Assembly (NCBI GenBank): GCA_914767715.1
Contig: OU612068.1
Location: 13,702,001 to 13,766,000 of the forward strand
Direction: 5' to 3'
DNA length: 64,000 nt
Source of the DNA: Membranipora membranacea
Lineage: Eukaryota; Bryozoa; Gymnolaemata; Cheilostomatida; Membraniporidae
Shown: in pieces, positions 38,701 to 53,700 of the stretch
Layout: every line of letters starts with the position of its first letter
How positions within the stretch are numbered: position 1 is the first letter of the stretch
Translations under genes and position numbers: made by a program
Notes under the pieces: model-generated
Told to the model about the DNA's origin: nothing
Database searches by the model: none
The model's input: the letters and a program-made list of their open reading frames with translations, nothing else

Positions 38701-41700
38701 GCACGTTGTACCTAGGGTCAGCTGGAAAAGCCTTCACATCATCAAAACAAGAAAATGGCGCTAGTTGTAGAAATGCATGTAGCGCGTTGGTACTCTATCG
38801 AACTAGTTACTGCTCTAGTAAAATATATCTGTTTGCAATGTGATCACAACTCGAAAATAGCTTGCTATTGTCGATCATACTCATGTTACATGGCATTGCA
38901 TTATTGATTATAACAAATCTTTTTTAGCAGTGTTTGTTTGAATAACAATGGGCTTTTCTATACAGGTATATAGGTCATTGGACGCTTCCTAATGCTATGT
39001 AAGCAAAAAACACCTCGGTATTGTCTTTCGTCGAGTACGTTTATTGCGTCTTATTTTTTTCCGCATAATGGTTGCCATTCCCCTGCCACATAAGGCTGGA
39101 CTTAGCTAATGATAAAAAGTTATGAACCATGTTAAAAAAGCAAATCAGATCAAATCCAATGTAAGCAAAATAACATCATTGTTGGGAAAATCTATAACCG
39201 TGGAATTTCTCGCCACTGCTGCAGGTATTGGAAATCAAGAAATTCGTCTTGGATTCGTATACAAAGGAGCACCATACTGTAACAACCTACATCAACTCAT
39301 TAGAAATTAATATCATTTAGCCTTGCAACTAACTTTTTTGGACCTGAAATTCCCTGCCACACGAGGTCGAAACTGGCTTTCGATAAGCAGGAGGTTTGAA
39401 AAGTAACTTTCTTTACTCTTTGATTTAAAAATCATTGATCATTCAAAATGAAAGGCACCCCAGAATCAACCGATCGTTAGACCCACCAAATCATTGGTGT
39501 GGTTCTGATAACGAAGTATGACTTTCTTTTCTCAGATGTGTGATTTACTACAAGGGTTGATTAAGACGGTGGGAGATCACTCCAGTAGCACAAGTATGGC
39601 CTCGGCCGCCCCGCACAGCCATACACCTGATCAGATTAGCAGATACTTTGTGTTCGCTCTGATGTGGAGTGTAGGGGCTCTGCTTGAGCTGGACGGCAGG
39701 AGTAAACTAGAGACTTTCCTCAGAGAACATCAGTACAAGCTAGATCTGCCTCCCTGTAAAGATGGCGAGACCATATTTGAATACATGGTGGACAGGGTGA
39801 GATCTCTAGATACTTGATTTATCTTTTCTTTCAATCAATTTGTGATGATTTCATGTCTTTTGACTGAAAGTGAAGCAAGTAGCGTGGGATATAGGAGCTT
39901 GTAAAAGATTGCCCTCAAAAATTAGACACGGCGCCAAAAAAACATTTCATTTAAATCTATTCTTTGATGCATGAATGATCAGTTTTTTTAAGCCAGCATT
40001 CGTCTCTAACAAAGAGAAGTTTTAAAATTATCAGGTTTCAAATGCACAATACGAAAATTCTACCTCCAGTTTATTTTCACTCAACTCGTATTGTGTTCAT
40101 GAATCACCTATCAATTTTTATGAATGTAAAAAAATAGTGTCAACTGTTTCTTGGGCAGTTGTCATCAATCTGACTGCATTAGGGGAAAAGAGTACACATT
40201 TACCTTTATGACCAAGCTTTGACACTGAGAGTATAAAATGACTGATGGCTAATGGCCATGATGTATACCCAAAATCATCTAACCAATGGTTTCTGCATAG
40301 AAAAAAAGCAAAAAGAAAATGGCACAATTACCGGTGGCTGATTTTATTAACAGGATGGTCTATGGTGTCACTGGAGTAAGAGAGTTGAAGACTTCCACTA
40401 CCCTAAAGATTCCATACCTGAGTATTCCTCTATTCTAGTACCAAATGTAGACAATGTCAGGACTCAGTACCTTATCAAAACCATAGGTATGCGTTCAATT
40501 CACTCTGTCTTTCCCTGTCATCCAAATGAAATCCCCCCTTGGTTGCTTCTCTCTGATACTAGTTATTTACATAGCAACATAAATACAACTCAGAGCCGAA
40601 GCAAACCTTCTTAACAGCACAAGAGCGATCCTATTCACTCTGTCCTGATAGGCAACCTGATAATGTAGATCATGACGGATCCACCTGCCTGCAATCTAAG
40701 GTTCTTGTCTTTCTGGTGAACTACCAGCACATTGCTAGAGGGGAGCAACTCCCAATCATAATTCATCCATTACTCACGAACAGCTTCAACATTAGACTGT
40801 GATGTTTTCTTTCTATGCTATGAAAAACTTGACATCCGCCTATACTACAGCCATAAACATATAAATATTCATATATAGTATAAATATATATATATATATC
40901 ATATCATATATAAGATAAGATAACTTTTATTGGTAAATGATGGTTGATGATTACAGCAAAGCAGGGGAAGGCGGTGCTGCTCATAGGAGAACAAGGTACG
41001 GCTAAAACAGTCATGATTAAAGGTTTCATGGCTCGATATAACGCTGAGACACATCTGACAAAAAGCTTCAACTTCTCGAGTGCCACCACACCGCTCATGT
41101 TCCAGAGAACTATCGAGAGCTACGTGGATAAGAGAGTGGGCAGCACTTACGGCCCTCCTAGTGGCAAGAAGATGACTGTGTTCATTGACGACGTTAACAT
41201 GCCAATCATCAACGAGTGGGGTGATCAGGTCAGTTTTCCTTAGAACCAGTTTGATCCAATTTGCCCGCAGTCTTCATTCTTACTCTACTAGTGAGCCGCC
41301 CCCTCAAACCCTAAATGCAGGCAAATTGGATCATGCTTGATCTAAGTTGTCCTTTGGCTATTTTTCTGTCTCACATTTCTATCGGTGAAAATAACATGTA
41401 GATTGTTAGATTTAGATAACTTTGTGTACATATGATACTGGCACACACTTGGCGTTTAGTCAATGTTTGGAGTTTTGCCAAATTTCAAAATATGCGTGAT
41501 GTGAAATAATGCGGTAAACAGGGGGATGAGATAAATCCGAGACTTCCATTAGAGTATCTGTGAGTCTTGCTCAATGGTATCATCCTAATCGATTTAAGAA
41601 TTCACAGACTAAATTGTAGCAGTGTCTAGGCAAATTTAACACATTGTTCCATTCTAGAACTTGCATAGTTACAATAATAAGCAAATATAAGATCGATGTG

Positions 41701-44700
41701 ATAGCGTAATTCTACATAGAGATTGTCTGAAGTATAAGGACTTCCTATAAACCTATTTGACCTATTTCGACCTATTTCGACCTTATTTGATATAAATTTA
41801 GGTAACCAATGAGATAACACGACAGTGTATGGAGATGGGAGGCATGTATAATGTAGATAAACCTGGAGACTTCTCACATATAATAGATGTTCAGTTCATG
41901 TGTGCTATGATCCATCCCGGAGGAGGACGTAACGACATACCACAACGTCTCAAACGGCAGTTCTCTGTATTTAACTGCTCTCTTCCCTCGAACGCTTCAA
42001 TAGATAGAGTGTTCGGTAAGTCTAATTTATTTTTTTGACCAGGGTTAAATCTAGGTCAAACGCTTGGCCTGATTTTACTTATATACTTTTATTGTCAATC
42101 AACAATCATCTTTATAAATGTTTTTCATGCAGTGGCAGAACAAATAAGGAAAAGCGGAGAGACAAAGAACAAAATACACGAGTAATAAAATCGACAAGAC
42201 TTAAAGTACTTTGATAGTAGATGTTTAAAATAAGTTAGTTTGGTGGCTGAGCGTATCTATACTGGTAATATTATATGGAATTACAGTAAAATTATATGGA
42301 ATATGGATGTAAAGAGTAGCATTGATGGAAAATCTTTTGGACAACCTAAGAATGCTCTGCTTATGTTATGGCAGCTGTCTGGTTCATGGTCGATAAAAGT
42401 CTGCACAGCCATTCTAGGGGTCTGTTTGCCACCTCCTAGGTGATTTACATTTTACAGGTAGTATTGGGCTAGGATACTTCATAGAGGACAGACAATTCCC
42501 AGTAAATGTCATACAGACATGTAAAGAGCTGGTACCTCTGACAAGAATACTCTGGCAGCAAACAAAAGTAAATTGACACAAAGATTGCCACCGTAAACAT
42601 ATATTTATTTATGTGTTTATGATTGCAACACATTTGTTGACACTATTTATTGGCCAGTAACCATTTTGTATGATGCTGAACATTTGAAGCCACAGCATTT
42701 TTTCTGAGGAGTATGGCTACAAAACACAAATGTGTATACATAAGGTTGTTATTTGACTCACTGCTAAAAATTGATTGGAATTATCATAATGTCATATTTT
42801 GATACTCAAACTATATTACTTGGCTAAAAGCTGTGAGTAATTTTAGTCACCTCAGTACAATTAAATGTCCTTAAATTTACTGTCAAAAAATTGTTGAATT
42901 CATGGGTTAAAATATTATGGTGAGTTTATTTGGGGTGTGAAATATCAAATCTAATGATGAGCGAAATCACGAAATTCAAAATATGTGAAAAATTTTATAA
43001 TGTAGGGTAGAAAAGTAGTAATTTACTCCTCAATTTCTGAGTATATAAATAACGTTTGTTTGCTCACAGATAAAGATGTTGCCAACACCAGCTAAGTTCC
43101 ACTATGTGTTTAATCTGAGAGATTTATCTCGTATCTGGGAGGGGATATTACACATAGAGGGACCTGAGTGTCAGTCTCCCGATATGTTGATCACGCTGTG
43201 GAAACATGAATGTCAGCGAGTTATATCCGATCGATTCACCAATTTACAGGTATGAGACAGCCTTGCTGTGGCCGGATTCTATGTCCGGAATAATATCCCA
43301 AAACTGCAGTTTTTTTCCCACAAGAGAGCTAGTGACAACGTAATCACTGTATGTCTGCAACATGCCTGAATGCTTCAGATGATCAGAAGTTGGTTATTAT
43401 AAACATAGCAAGAGTTTGAAAACATCAAGCAACGACAACATTGCTGTCTTTTGCTGCAGTTCATTAGTGCTCCGTTGCTGGCGTTGATAATCTTTCAACC
43501 ACAACACAATGTCATAACTACTGCAATAAGTTGTTTTTTCTAATTTCATGAAACTTATTTTTCGTCTGATGTTATGCCTATTATAACTTTAATCATGAGA
43601 TTTCATGTTGGCTATTACAGGACAGGAAATGGTTTGACGATGCTATAACGAGAGCGGTACGCGAGCACCTGGGGGATGAGCATACAGGCTGTCTGAGTAA
43701 GGAGCAGTACTTTGTGGACTTTATGAGGGACCCAGAGGAGGTGACGGGTGAGGAGGACTCGGGAGACATCGAGCTGGAGATGCCTCACGTGTACGAGACG
43801 ATACCTAGCTGGGACGGGCTCAGGGAGAGACTCAACTTCTTCATGCATCAGTACAACGAGCAGGTGAGATCGATTAAAATATTTGAATGGAATGAGCAGC
43901 TCTAAATATTCAAAATTTATTTATGAAATGAGTATGGAAAATGAGGAGTTTAAAGAATGCGCCTGAAGAGGAAAATATGCTTGAACCATTGATATCAAAA
44001 ATCAGGTAGTCTGGAGGTTGTGCCCTCTTGATCTGTTCTGTATTTCTCTGACCAGTGTTTTAGCGGTTCGTTGGTTTTAGGATATGACTCTTATGACTGA
44101 TTATTGATGGAGTAACCATACTTTGGATTTACAACTCAAAATTGACTAATTATCAATTCTAGTAATGGTGCAGCGACCTGAACAACTAATAGTGTTTGCT
44201 GGTCAGAATTGCAAAGTTTCCCATAAATTTTTGAAATTGTAAAACATTCAGCAATAAGTTCAGGACAGCAATGCTTTTTGACCTCACAACAATCATTGTC
44301 TACTGATAACAGGTTCGAGGCGCAGCCATGGATATGGTATTCTTCAAGGATGCTATGATCCATCTGATACGGATATCTCGAATAATCCGCACTCCTCGTG
44401 GTAGCGCCATGCTGGTGGGAGTCGGAGGTAGCGGTAAACAGTCACTGACCAAACTTGCTTCCTTCATACCAGGGTATAAAAACTTCCAGATTACTATGAC
44501 AAGGTGAGTGATAATCTTTGTTACATCTTTTGTATCTCAATGTTGTAACTTAATCTTAGTCTGAAAGGCCCATCCACACACAGGGAAGACTACAACTCTT
44601 GCCGGGCTGAATACGTATTTAAATGGGTCACAATCAGACTGAAATGGACCAAACCCCGATTTCAAATTCAAAAGCATTTTGTAGGAATAAGATAGATTCA

Positions 44701-47700
44701 TTTGCTTCATTTCCTCAGATCATACAATGTTTCCAACCTGCTTGAGGATCTGAAGAATCTCTACCGTACAGCAGGTCATCAAGGTCAAGGCGTGACCTTC
44801 ATATTCACGGATAATGACATCAAGGACGAGTCCTTCCTCGAGTATCTAAACAACGTACTGAGCTCCGGAGAAGTGAGTAACCTGTTCGCCCGAGACGAGC
44901 TGGACGAGATATGCAATGAGTTGATAGGCGTCATGAAGAAGGAGTTTCCCCGCCGACCGCCCACCATGGAGAATTTATACGATTACTTTATAAGTAGGGC
45001 TAGAAAGAACCTACATTTGGTACTCTGCTTCTCTCCTGTTGGGGCGAAGTTTAGAACAAGGGCTCTGAAGTTTCCCGGACTTATATCAGGATGTACTATG
45101 GACTGGTTCGATCGGTAAGCATATTAATTATATCGTTAATTTATATGCCTTTTTTGCCAATTTCTCAACACTCCTGGTATATTTAGGATACAGTTGTGTT
45201 CACCTGAGTGCAGTGGATCCTTTGGTGGAAAAATCAAGATGATCAGACAAAAATTGGCAAAGTAATGTTATGACATGACGTCAAATCGGTGGTCGGCTCC
45301 CCAAAAAGGGTGTCAAAATATCCAAAATTCCAGCAGTGAATGTTTTAACATTATTGCGTATCTAACTATCAAAGAATTTCATTTCACAGGTCTGTTTATG
45401 TCAATAATTAATCAATCCTGATGTGCATGCATTCAGTTTTTACAATTTTTCTTTTGATAGTGATATATACCTAAATATATACAAATATAATATTAAGTTA
45501 TGTTTAACAGGTGGCCGAAAGAAGCTTTGATAGCTGTCTCAAACCATTTCCTGTCTGGTGAGAAAATAACAGCCACCACTGAATGCAAGAAAGAGCTGAT
45601 TATAATGATGGGCTCAGTACATGATGGAGTTGCCCGCACATGTCAAGAATATTATCAAGTAAGTAAAATTTGTCTATAATGATTAATTCTGTCAATTGCA
45701 TTGGACTAACTGAATTGAATAAACTTATGGTCATTATGTGTCATTTCTGCTGATAGTAATAGTATATTTGAAACTTTGCTCAGATTTGCACGTGTCGCTG
45801 GCAGTGGCACATTGTACCTATATTGGTTAATGGATTTTCACTGCTAACAATTCAAGACAGGTTATGGGATTATAATGATGAGTTAGAGTTGGAGGGAAAA
45901 GAAACTAAAGAGAGCTTTAAATTTTCACAAAATATGCTTTATTATCGAATTGTCTTAGGTACTCGATGTAGTTTGCCTGCTTTAATGCTTTATTGTATTT
46001 AATTTCATGCCGTCTATAAATAGAGAATCAATTTTCTAAGTATGTGTCTTGTAGCGATTTAGACGGCAGACCCATGTTACCCCAAAGTCCTACTTATCGT
46101 TCATTGATGGGTATAAGGGGATATATCGTAATAAGAAAGATGTACTGTTCAACCTGGCAAACAGGTAAATATGGGAGATTCCTACACATGTGCATATTAA
46201 ATTTGAACGAGTGCATCACATAATGTAGTGTATCAAGTTTGTTATTTCCAAAATAATATCGAAGTTGCATGAACTTGGCTCTTCAAACCGTTGTTTTTTC
46301 TGTGTATGTTGTTTCTAATAATGCATTTTTTCAAATTGTTGAGGCGATGGGCTCTTGGTTATCCAACACCTATTGTAGCCCTAGCCCTGCTGAACCTGCC
46401 GAATTAACCTCCGATCCTATAAATAGATTATTGTTCTGAATCATAACAAAACTTAAGCACTTGGACGATAGTAACCATTTATGTATCATAGACAACATAA
46501 TAGCATAGACTACTGTTTGTGTATGGTAGGATGGATACAGGATTGACGAAGCTTGTAGAAGCCACTGTAGCCGTAGATGAGCTGAGTAAAGAGCTTGTGG
46601 TCAAAGAGAAGGAGCTGGCAGTGGCCAACGCTAAAGCTGATAAAGTATTAGCTGAAGTAGCTGTCAGTACACAGGCTGCAGAAAAGGTATGGTGTTAATC
46701 TGGTAGTTCATATGCCCTGCAAGTGGTTATCACGTTCCAATGGATTAATCAGATTCATCAGTCTGATTCACTGAGAAGAGCTTGTTTAGATTAAATCTAC
46801 AGTCAAATCTTTTGGTTTTTAAAAAAAATTGTAATCTCAATTTGTGAGTTGCCTCCCCTCTCATTCTGAGTTCTCCAGGCTCATGCTAACAGTAATCACA
46901 AGACTAACATTGGTGAACCATTGTGCCTTATGATTGTACCGACTGACCCTTATATTAGTAAACAGTTGTGTTTATGTGTAGATATGTTTACCAACATCAA
47001 TTTTTTGTGTTTTGGTTATATGTTTATCAATGATAAGCTCACAAAAATGTTATGAACGCCCCGAGAATAGGAAGGATTAATAAACCCCTGTCAGTTCAGA
47101 TTATAGTAAGATGTCCGGGTGACATCTGTTGCATAAGTATTGTTAGGATTATGTTGTTGGCATAAAAAAACAGTAAAAATGGAAGATCAGACCCAAGAAC
47201 ATGAGTTTGAATACATAGTCAGTGTAAATTAGCTGAAGAGAAATAGCAAATAATCTGTGATAAAGTCAAATTTAACTCTTACAGAGTACGCAGAAGTTGA
47301 GTTTCACATTTAAGTTGAAACAGTGAGACATATAGAACTGACTGAAATAACCTTGCCTTCATCATTTATCATGATTTTACTCCTAAATTCATGCAACACC
47401 CTTCAAAAGGAGCTTCTTTGCTACTGTGTTATCAAAGCTTGCTCAAGCAATTCACTCTGTTTTCTCATATGATAGGTGAAAGGCTCGGTGCAGGTTGTGA
47501 AGGATAAGGCGAAGGCGATCGTTGACGCTATTGCCGTAGATAAAGTGGTAGCAGAAGCTAAGCTTGAGGCAGCGAGGCCAGCTCTAGAGGAGGCAGAAGC
47601 AGCGCTGCTCACAATCAAATCTTCACATATTGCTACGGTGAAGAAACTGGGCAAACCTCCACATCTCATCATGAGAATCATGGACTGCTGCCTCATCCTG

Positions 47701-50700
47701 TTCCAGAGAAGAATCGACCCTGTTCTTATTGTGAGTTATGCTAATTTTCCTTTACTAACTCTGTCTACCATACATAGACCTAGTTCAATCCATTTGACCC
47801 CCCCCCCTCCACTGGTCACGTCGCAGGCAAAGCATGCCCAGCGGAAAGGAGCAACTAAAATGCAAGAAATTAGATTGAAGTTGATCTATATCATACATAA
47901 CACACATCGGTATAACTGTATTCAGCAAATGTCATATCGGATCCACATTGAAATCGGATCCACATGTCACATTGTTTGGATGCCGCCCCTGATGCTAGGT
48001 TAGCAGGCCTGGGGATCATAAGTATACTGTACGCATGTTTTTCTACAATTGGCCAGAATTGGCTTGTATCAAATTTAATTTGATGATAAATGTAATAACT
48101 TGCAATTAAATGCTCATTCTTATGGTTTGATGTTATCTAGTTCATACCTACTGACATAGTTTGCAGAAAAATCAAGTCATGCCAAGGGAGACTTAATCAA
48201 TTTTTAATCCTCACAATTTTATTTTCGGGACACTCTGTATTATTATATCTATATATTTGTAATTGTGTGTACTGTGTATAATTTATCTGCAGGACTATGA
48301 GAGGATGTGTGTGAAGCCATCATGGGCCGAATCTCTAAAGATGATGAGCGGTGGATCCTTCCTACCACAACTACTCAACTTTCCCAAAGACTCGATCACA
48401 GGAGAACTGGTTGAGCTGGTCCAACCCTATCTGGAGATGGAGGATTATAACTTTGACAACGCCAAGAAGGTTGGTGCTCATCAATGCTCAGTGCTCAGTG
48501 CTGTTTTGCTTTTTGTTTGATTGATGATATCACAGAGTAAGGATATATCCTTACTCTGTGATGATATTCAACCAGAAATGCTTTCAGCTATGTAAACACT
48601 TTTAAAATCACCGTATAATCACCCAGGCAGAAAGCTTCTTGGAACAGTTGAAAATTATCGATGCATAATATCAGGAAAAAATTATCAACTACTCGCCCTA
48701 CTTTTGTAAAAATAGAGTCACTGCGTTTAACTGTCCTGGTTTTACAGCCTGTGACACATGACTTGCTGCACTTTGAATAAGCTTAACTAAAGTCACTGCG
48801 TTTGCCTATGCTGGTTATACTTAACTGTCCTGGTTTTACCGCCTGTGACACATAGCTCTGACACATATCTCGGTAACATATTTGATAGATTACTCTTTGT
48901 CTGTGTTGGGTGTGTCTAGTTATCACACTCCGGTGGGATGTCTCCAGGACGACGATGTCCCACTATCGATTTAAATCATGTGACTTCCTATTTTATGACC
49001 GTAATCATTATCAATCACTTAGTGTGTATATATTCCTGTTTTAGACACGTTTATTTTAAGCATCCCTGTTCTACTACCCTCTGCAAAAAGATACAAATGG
49101 TAGCAATATGTATGTTGTAGCAAACTGGTCTTGTTTCTCACCTCATTAAACGCCGAAATACTAAATATTGACCACCCAGAACCTTGCTGTACTGGGTGTA
49201 ATAACATGTCATAGGCTGGTTAGCGCTCCAACTGTGTTGGGATAGCTGGTAGTGGCATTTCTTTATCAACCACAACTACCAGCTATCCCGGCACTGTTTA
49301 AGCGCTTACACTAGTCATAGGCTTGAGTGAACCATTAATCTAAAAAGTGTAGCTTGTGTTCTACAAATTTTCCAGGTATGTGGTGATGTAGCTGGCCTGG
49401 CCTCATGGACTCAGGCTATGGCCTTCTTCTATCAGATTAACAAAGATGTGTTACCACTGAAGGCCAACTTAGCAGTACAGGCTGTTAAATTAGAGGGGGC
49501 GCAGAAGGAGCTGGATACAGCCCAGGCTACCCTTGATGAAAAACAAAAGGGGCTGGATAAGGTGCAAGCTCTTTATGATAACGCCATGAGGTGAGACTGA
49601 GCTTCTTAGTCCATGTGCCCAGACTACAAATCGATTAGAGTCTGCAACACTTTGGGTCAAAAAGAAAAGAGAAACCTTGTATTCCACCCAATTTCGACCT
49701 CCTCTTGGCACAATACTGGCCTTTTAGCCAGCATTGGTGAAAGCAATCCATATGAAAGTATAGCTGCTGTGATAATAATTGTCATAGTGTACATAACAAA
49801 TAGTTTATGAAATGAATCTTGAGCTAACACTATGCTATTGCTGTGGATACCCTTGTTGAGTATACTAGCTAGCTTTGGGATGACCTAATGTGAGCTAGCA
49901 CCAATTTTCACTAGCTTAAACCACTGCTGCCACACAGCCAAATGTGTGCTTATAGAATTCTGTGTAGCTCAAAACTAATGAAATGAGGCTGCAATTTATG
50001 CATTGTCACCTAATGAGCAAATAATTTGCACAAACTGATAGTCAAAATTAGGGTGTGAAATTAATTATCTACCACATCAGGTGACGTAGTTACCGTCTTA
50101 CTAGTGCACATTGTACACGTCATAAGCTGGTGCTAGATTTCATGCCCTGATTTTGAAAATCAGTATGTGCACTTTATTTGTCCATTAGGTGACAGTTAGG
50201 AGATTTAAGTCTCAATTAATTATCTTGGAGCTATGCAGAATTCAATGAGCACAAATTTGCATGAGTGGCAGCAGTAGCTTAAGTGAAAGTTGATCAAATT
50301 GTAAATGTTAGCTGCTAGCCGTGAATTTAACTTTGTCAAGCAAGTGCAAAATGGCAAATACTTTCCCCCTCAGAGTATTTGTTCGAGTATTATCATGTTT
50401 TCCATTGTAATAATTCAGAGAGAAACAGACGCTGCTGGATGACGCTATGTCATGTAAGAAGAAGATGGAAGCTGCCTCCACTCTTATAAGTGGGCTGTCT
50501 GGTGAGAGAATAAGATGGACTGCTCAGAGTAAAGAATTCAAATCTCAGATAGGTATGTGAACGGAATAATGAATTGAACTTTATTTCCTGCCAATACTCC
50601 TGAACATGAATAAGACAGTGATTAAAATAAAAAGTAGAGAGAAGAAAGACTAAGCGCGTACATGATAAAAATTGCTCCGTACTAAATGTGAGAACAAAAA

Positions 50701-53700
50701 AGTTGAGCAATCTAAAAGGTACGTTTGTGATGGAAATGATCTATGCCATATAACATTGATTTTGTTTTTAACACTAATTTTGGCAGACAATATCATTTCA
50801 ATGACGGAAAAATGTTTCCTTTTAGTGCTGGAAAATATAGGGGCAAAGGAAAAAAAAGCATAGCTGATGTGAAAATGTAAATGATGTTACATTTGATAAT
50901 TATAAAAATATAAATAGACATGGCAGAGCCATAATCGTAGTAGGAATGAGAATAATATTACAATTCAAATGAAAAATATTTGAATGATCCTGAATTAAAT
51001 TAGGTCACATTGCTCAACGATTGTGATATGCACATCTCCCATTACTTATTATAATATGTTTGGCCGGTTTTCCACGGATTTGAAATTCAACCTACTTATC
51101 TGCTTCATTTTTTTGTGGTGTTGAAAAAGGCAAATTGACCTCTTTTTATATTTCTGTTCCTCTAGAAAAACTGATAAAACATTCCTGCCATCGAAAATTA
51201 GCAAAGTCTTGGGCAGACAACCTTTTACCATTACAACATTACAACAGCTTATCCCGTGGATCACATCCATATCACACTGATCACGTGATATACTATTGCA
51301 CGTATATCTCTGATCGATAGAAAGTGAATTAATACACTTAGCATGAGTACCATCACGAGGAATTTGATGTGATGACCAGAGTTCAATTTTACTAATTAGG
51401 GGCGGGTACATGTTAGGTACTCCTACTAAATTTACTCAGTGTGCATCTTCATTGCTGTGTGTTTCAGATCGACTGATTGGTGATGTAGTGATGCTGACTG
51501 GGTTTCTCTCCTATGCCGGACCATTTAATCAGGAGTTCAGAACTAAACTTCTCAGCAACTGGAAGAAGGAGCTGGCTGACAGAAAAGTACCATACTCTTC
51601 AGACTTGCACGTCACAAACACTTTGGTTGACCAGGCTACTATAGGAGAATGGAATATACAAGGTAAATTTATTTTAATGGTGTATTCTGGATTTGGGTTT
51701 TTTGCTGCAATCAATCTTTCCAACAACCTCGCAAATCCATGCATCCTAACATATGTAAACATATGATTTTTTAATCAACCATTAGGCTATTCCTAAACAT
51801 AATCACAATTCATATTACCGTAATGGGAAAAAACCGAAATGTGCTGTGGAAAGAAAGTTGATTATTCAAAATGTAAAAACTGATACATACTACTGTGTAT
51901 TGGATTTTGAATTTTTGAATTGATTTTGAATTGATTATTACTAACCAATTTTCTTTTCACAGCACATGCCGGCTCTTGCATCGTATAACCATATTACTAT
52001 TATTACCATCCTTTCATTAACTTTTCCTACAATTCTAAAAATACACCTACATACCTCAGCTTATCTTTGCATATTCAAATTTAGCCTGATCTGATAAATA
52101 CTCAATATATATCTTTCCATGTATAATCATGTATCTCAACTTATTCAAATATATACAAATATATACAAATATATACTGACAGGCCCTAATAACATATTCT
52201 GGCTTATCCTGAAATATCCAAACATATCCTAAAATACCCTTTATATAGTCATAATCACTGTAGTTCAATGGGTCGACCTGAGCTAATTTTGAGGCTATCA
52301 GTTTGCGTTAAGCCCCAAAGTTGAGTTTGCGCTGAGCTGTTCAAAATACAGCGAGTTGGCGTGAGCAGTTATCATCAAAGACTTTGTCAAAAGAGGCCTG
52401 GGGTCAAGTCCCGGTGGCAGATGTTTTTGTAGTTTCAGTCCGATCTCAATAGATGGGAACGGATGCATATTTCAAGGGCAAGCCAAGAGGTGACAATTCA
52501 GCTCGAACTAAAAATTTACATGGAACCACAGTGATTATTGCCGATACTTGAATTTCAGGGCTCCCTAATGATGAGCTGTCCATACAGAACGGAGTTATCT
52601 GCACAAGAGCTTCTAGATACCCGCTACTGATAGATCCTCAAACTCAGGGTAAAACATGGATCAAAAACAGGGAAAAGAATAACAAGCTACAGGTATGTCT
52701 GTCTGCCCATCTGCCTGTACACACTGCTTGCAGATCGTCTCTGTGATACGAGTATCTCTGCATCGTAGCGACAGTAACACAAAGTGGCCCGATTGACCGA
52801 ACTAAATTTTGCCTTAAGAAGCTAGCTTTAACCCAGTACAGGTTGGTTGGGTGACTTCTTCAGTTTGAGAAGTCAAGCACGTTTTTATTAATTCAAACGC
52901 TACAGTGCAAAGATAACCAACCTCGATTGATAGGTGCACATGTGTAAAGTTCTGCCTGTCTGACAGTCTGTCTGTTACTCTGTCTGTCTCTATGCAAAAG
53001 TCAAAAAGTTTTGACGTTCAATCTCTTGGTTGGATAGTGTCTGTTTTTCACCTTCATAATGCGCAATACCTTCATTGCCATATGTATTAAGGTAGAATCA
53101 CGGCGATGAGAGAGTTAGGTTTTTTTCCATTATATTCCACTGTAGGTTTCCTCTCTAAATCACAAGTATTTTCGCACACACCTCGAGGACTGTCTTTCTC
53201 TTGGTCGTCCGTTGCTCATAGAAGACGTCGGTGAAGAAATAGACCCGGCTCTAGACAATGTCCTCGAGAAAAACTTCATCAAGTCAGGAACTATGCTCAA
53301 AGTGAAGATCGGAGACAAGGAGTGCGACTTTGAAGCTGGTAAATGCAACCCCTCTTGACATACTAACTTATGACTGAGTTAGCCAGATAATATTGAGGAT
53401 CATTAATGCCATTTCTGCTTTCCAAAAATTTAAAAAGAAAGGTACTCCAATAATAAAAAAATCCAGCCATAAGGTGAGATAGTCTCTAGCACCTATCCCA
53501 TTGACAATAGTTTGAAGGTACTGTCTGGTTGTATACTTATGGATTTCATGTATTACCAATATAATGGGGATTACACAGTGGAGCAAAGCTTTGGCTCTGT
53601 ATTGCTTCTAACATAAGGATTATCAGCTAATAAGTTTTTGATTCCCAACAGTACTATTGTTTTATATAGTTCAGTCAGCAAATGTTATGATGGATGCCCT

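Larger units (their letters stand above)
34324..39796 (+). other. DNAH5/DNAH8: Dynein AAA2, exons 36-40
   Basis: Exons 34324-34611, 34965-35220, 35629-35820, 36776-36966 and 39536-39796. Walker A is GPSGAGKT (residues about 2311-2318); the Walker B region is [20 protein letters not shown], followed by [16 protein letters not shown]. The last exon is separated by a 2.6-kb intron that hosts a minus-strand ORF (37637-38233). That exon contains a poorly conserved Ser/Ala/His-rich insert before [17 protein letters not shown]. Confidence 0.95.
40354..43863 (+). other. DNAH5/DNAH8: Dynein AAA3, exons 41-46
   Basis: Exons 40354-40486, 40957-41228, 41802-42015, 42458-42567, 43070-43249 and 43621-43863. 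Walker A is GEQGTAKT (residues about 2648-2655) and Walker B is VFIDDVNMP; further family blocks are [37 protein letters not shown] and [23 protein letters not shown]3 is a regulatory nucleotide site. Everything expected is intact. Confidence 0.96.
46530..50552 (+). other. DNAH5/DNAH8: Dynein stalk and microtubule-binding tip, exons 51-55
   Basis: Exons 46530-46686, 47476-47730, 48293-48469, 49376-49590 and 50419-50552. The first stalk helix is rich in Glu/Lys/Ala heptads ([19 protein letters not shown] to [11 protein letters not shown]). The tip includes [30 protein letters not shown] and [13 protein letters not shown]. The return helix runs from [20 protein letters not shown] to [19 protein letters not shown]. 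By family knowledge the tip binds microtubules and the stalk transmits the nucleotide state of the ring. Confidence 0.95.

Noticed and set aside
38690-39330. Additional gene between the nested ORF and dynein exon 40 (62-codon frame at 39122)
   Set aside because: Short frame, no domain, no splice partners; it is intron of the dynein.
52385-52430. tRNA-like B box (GGGTCAAGTCCCGG)
   Set aside because: No convincing A box or cloverleaf; at most an old SINE fragment.
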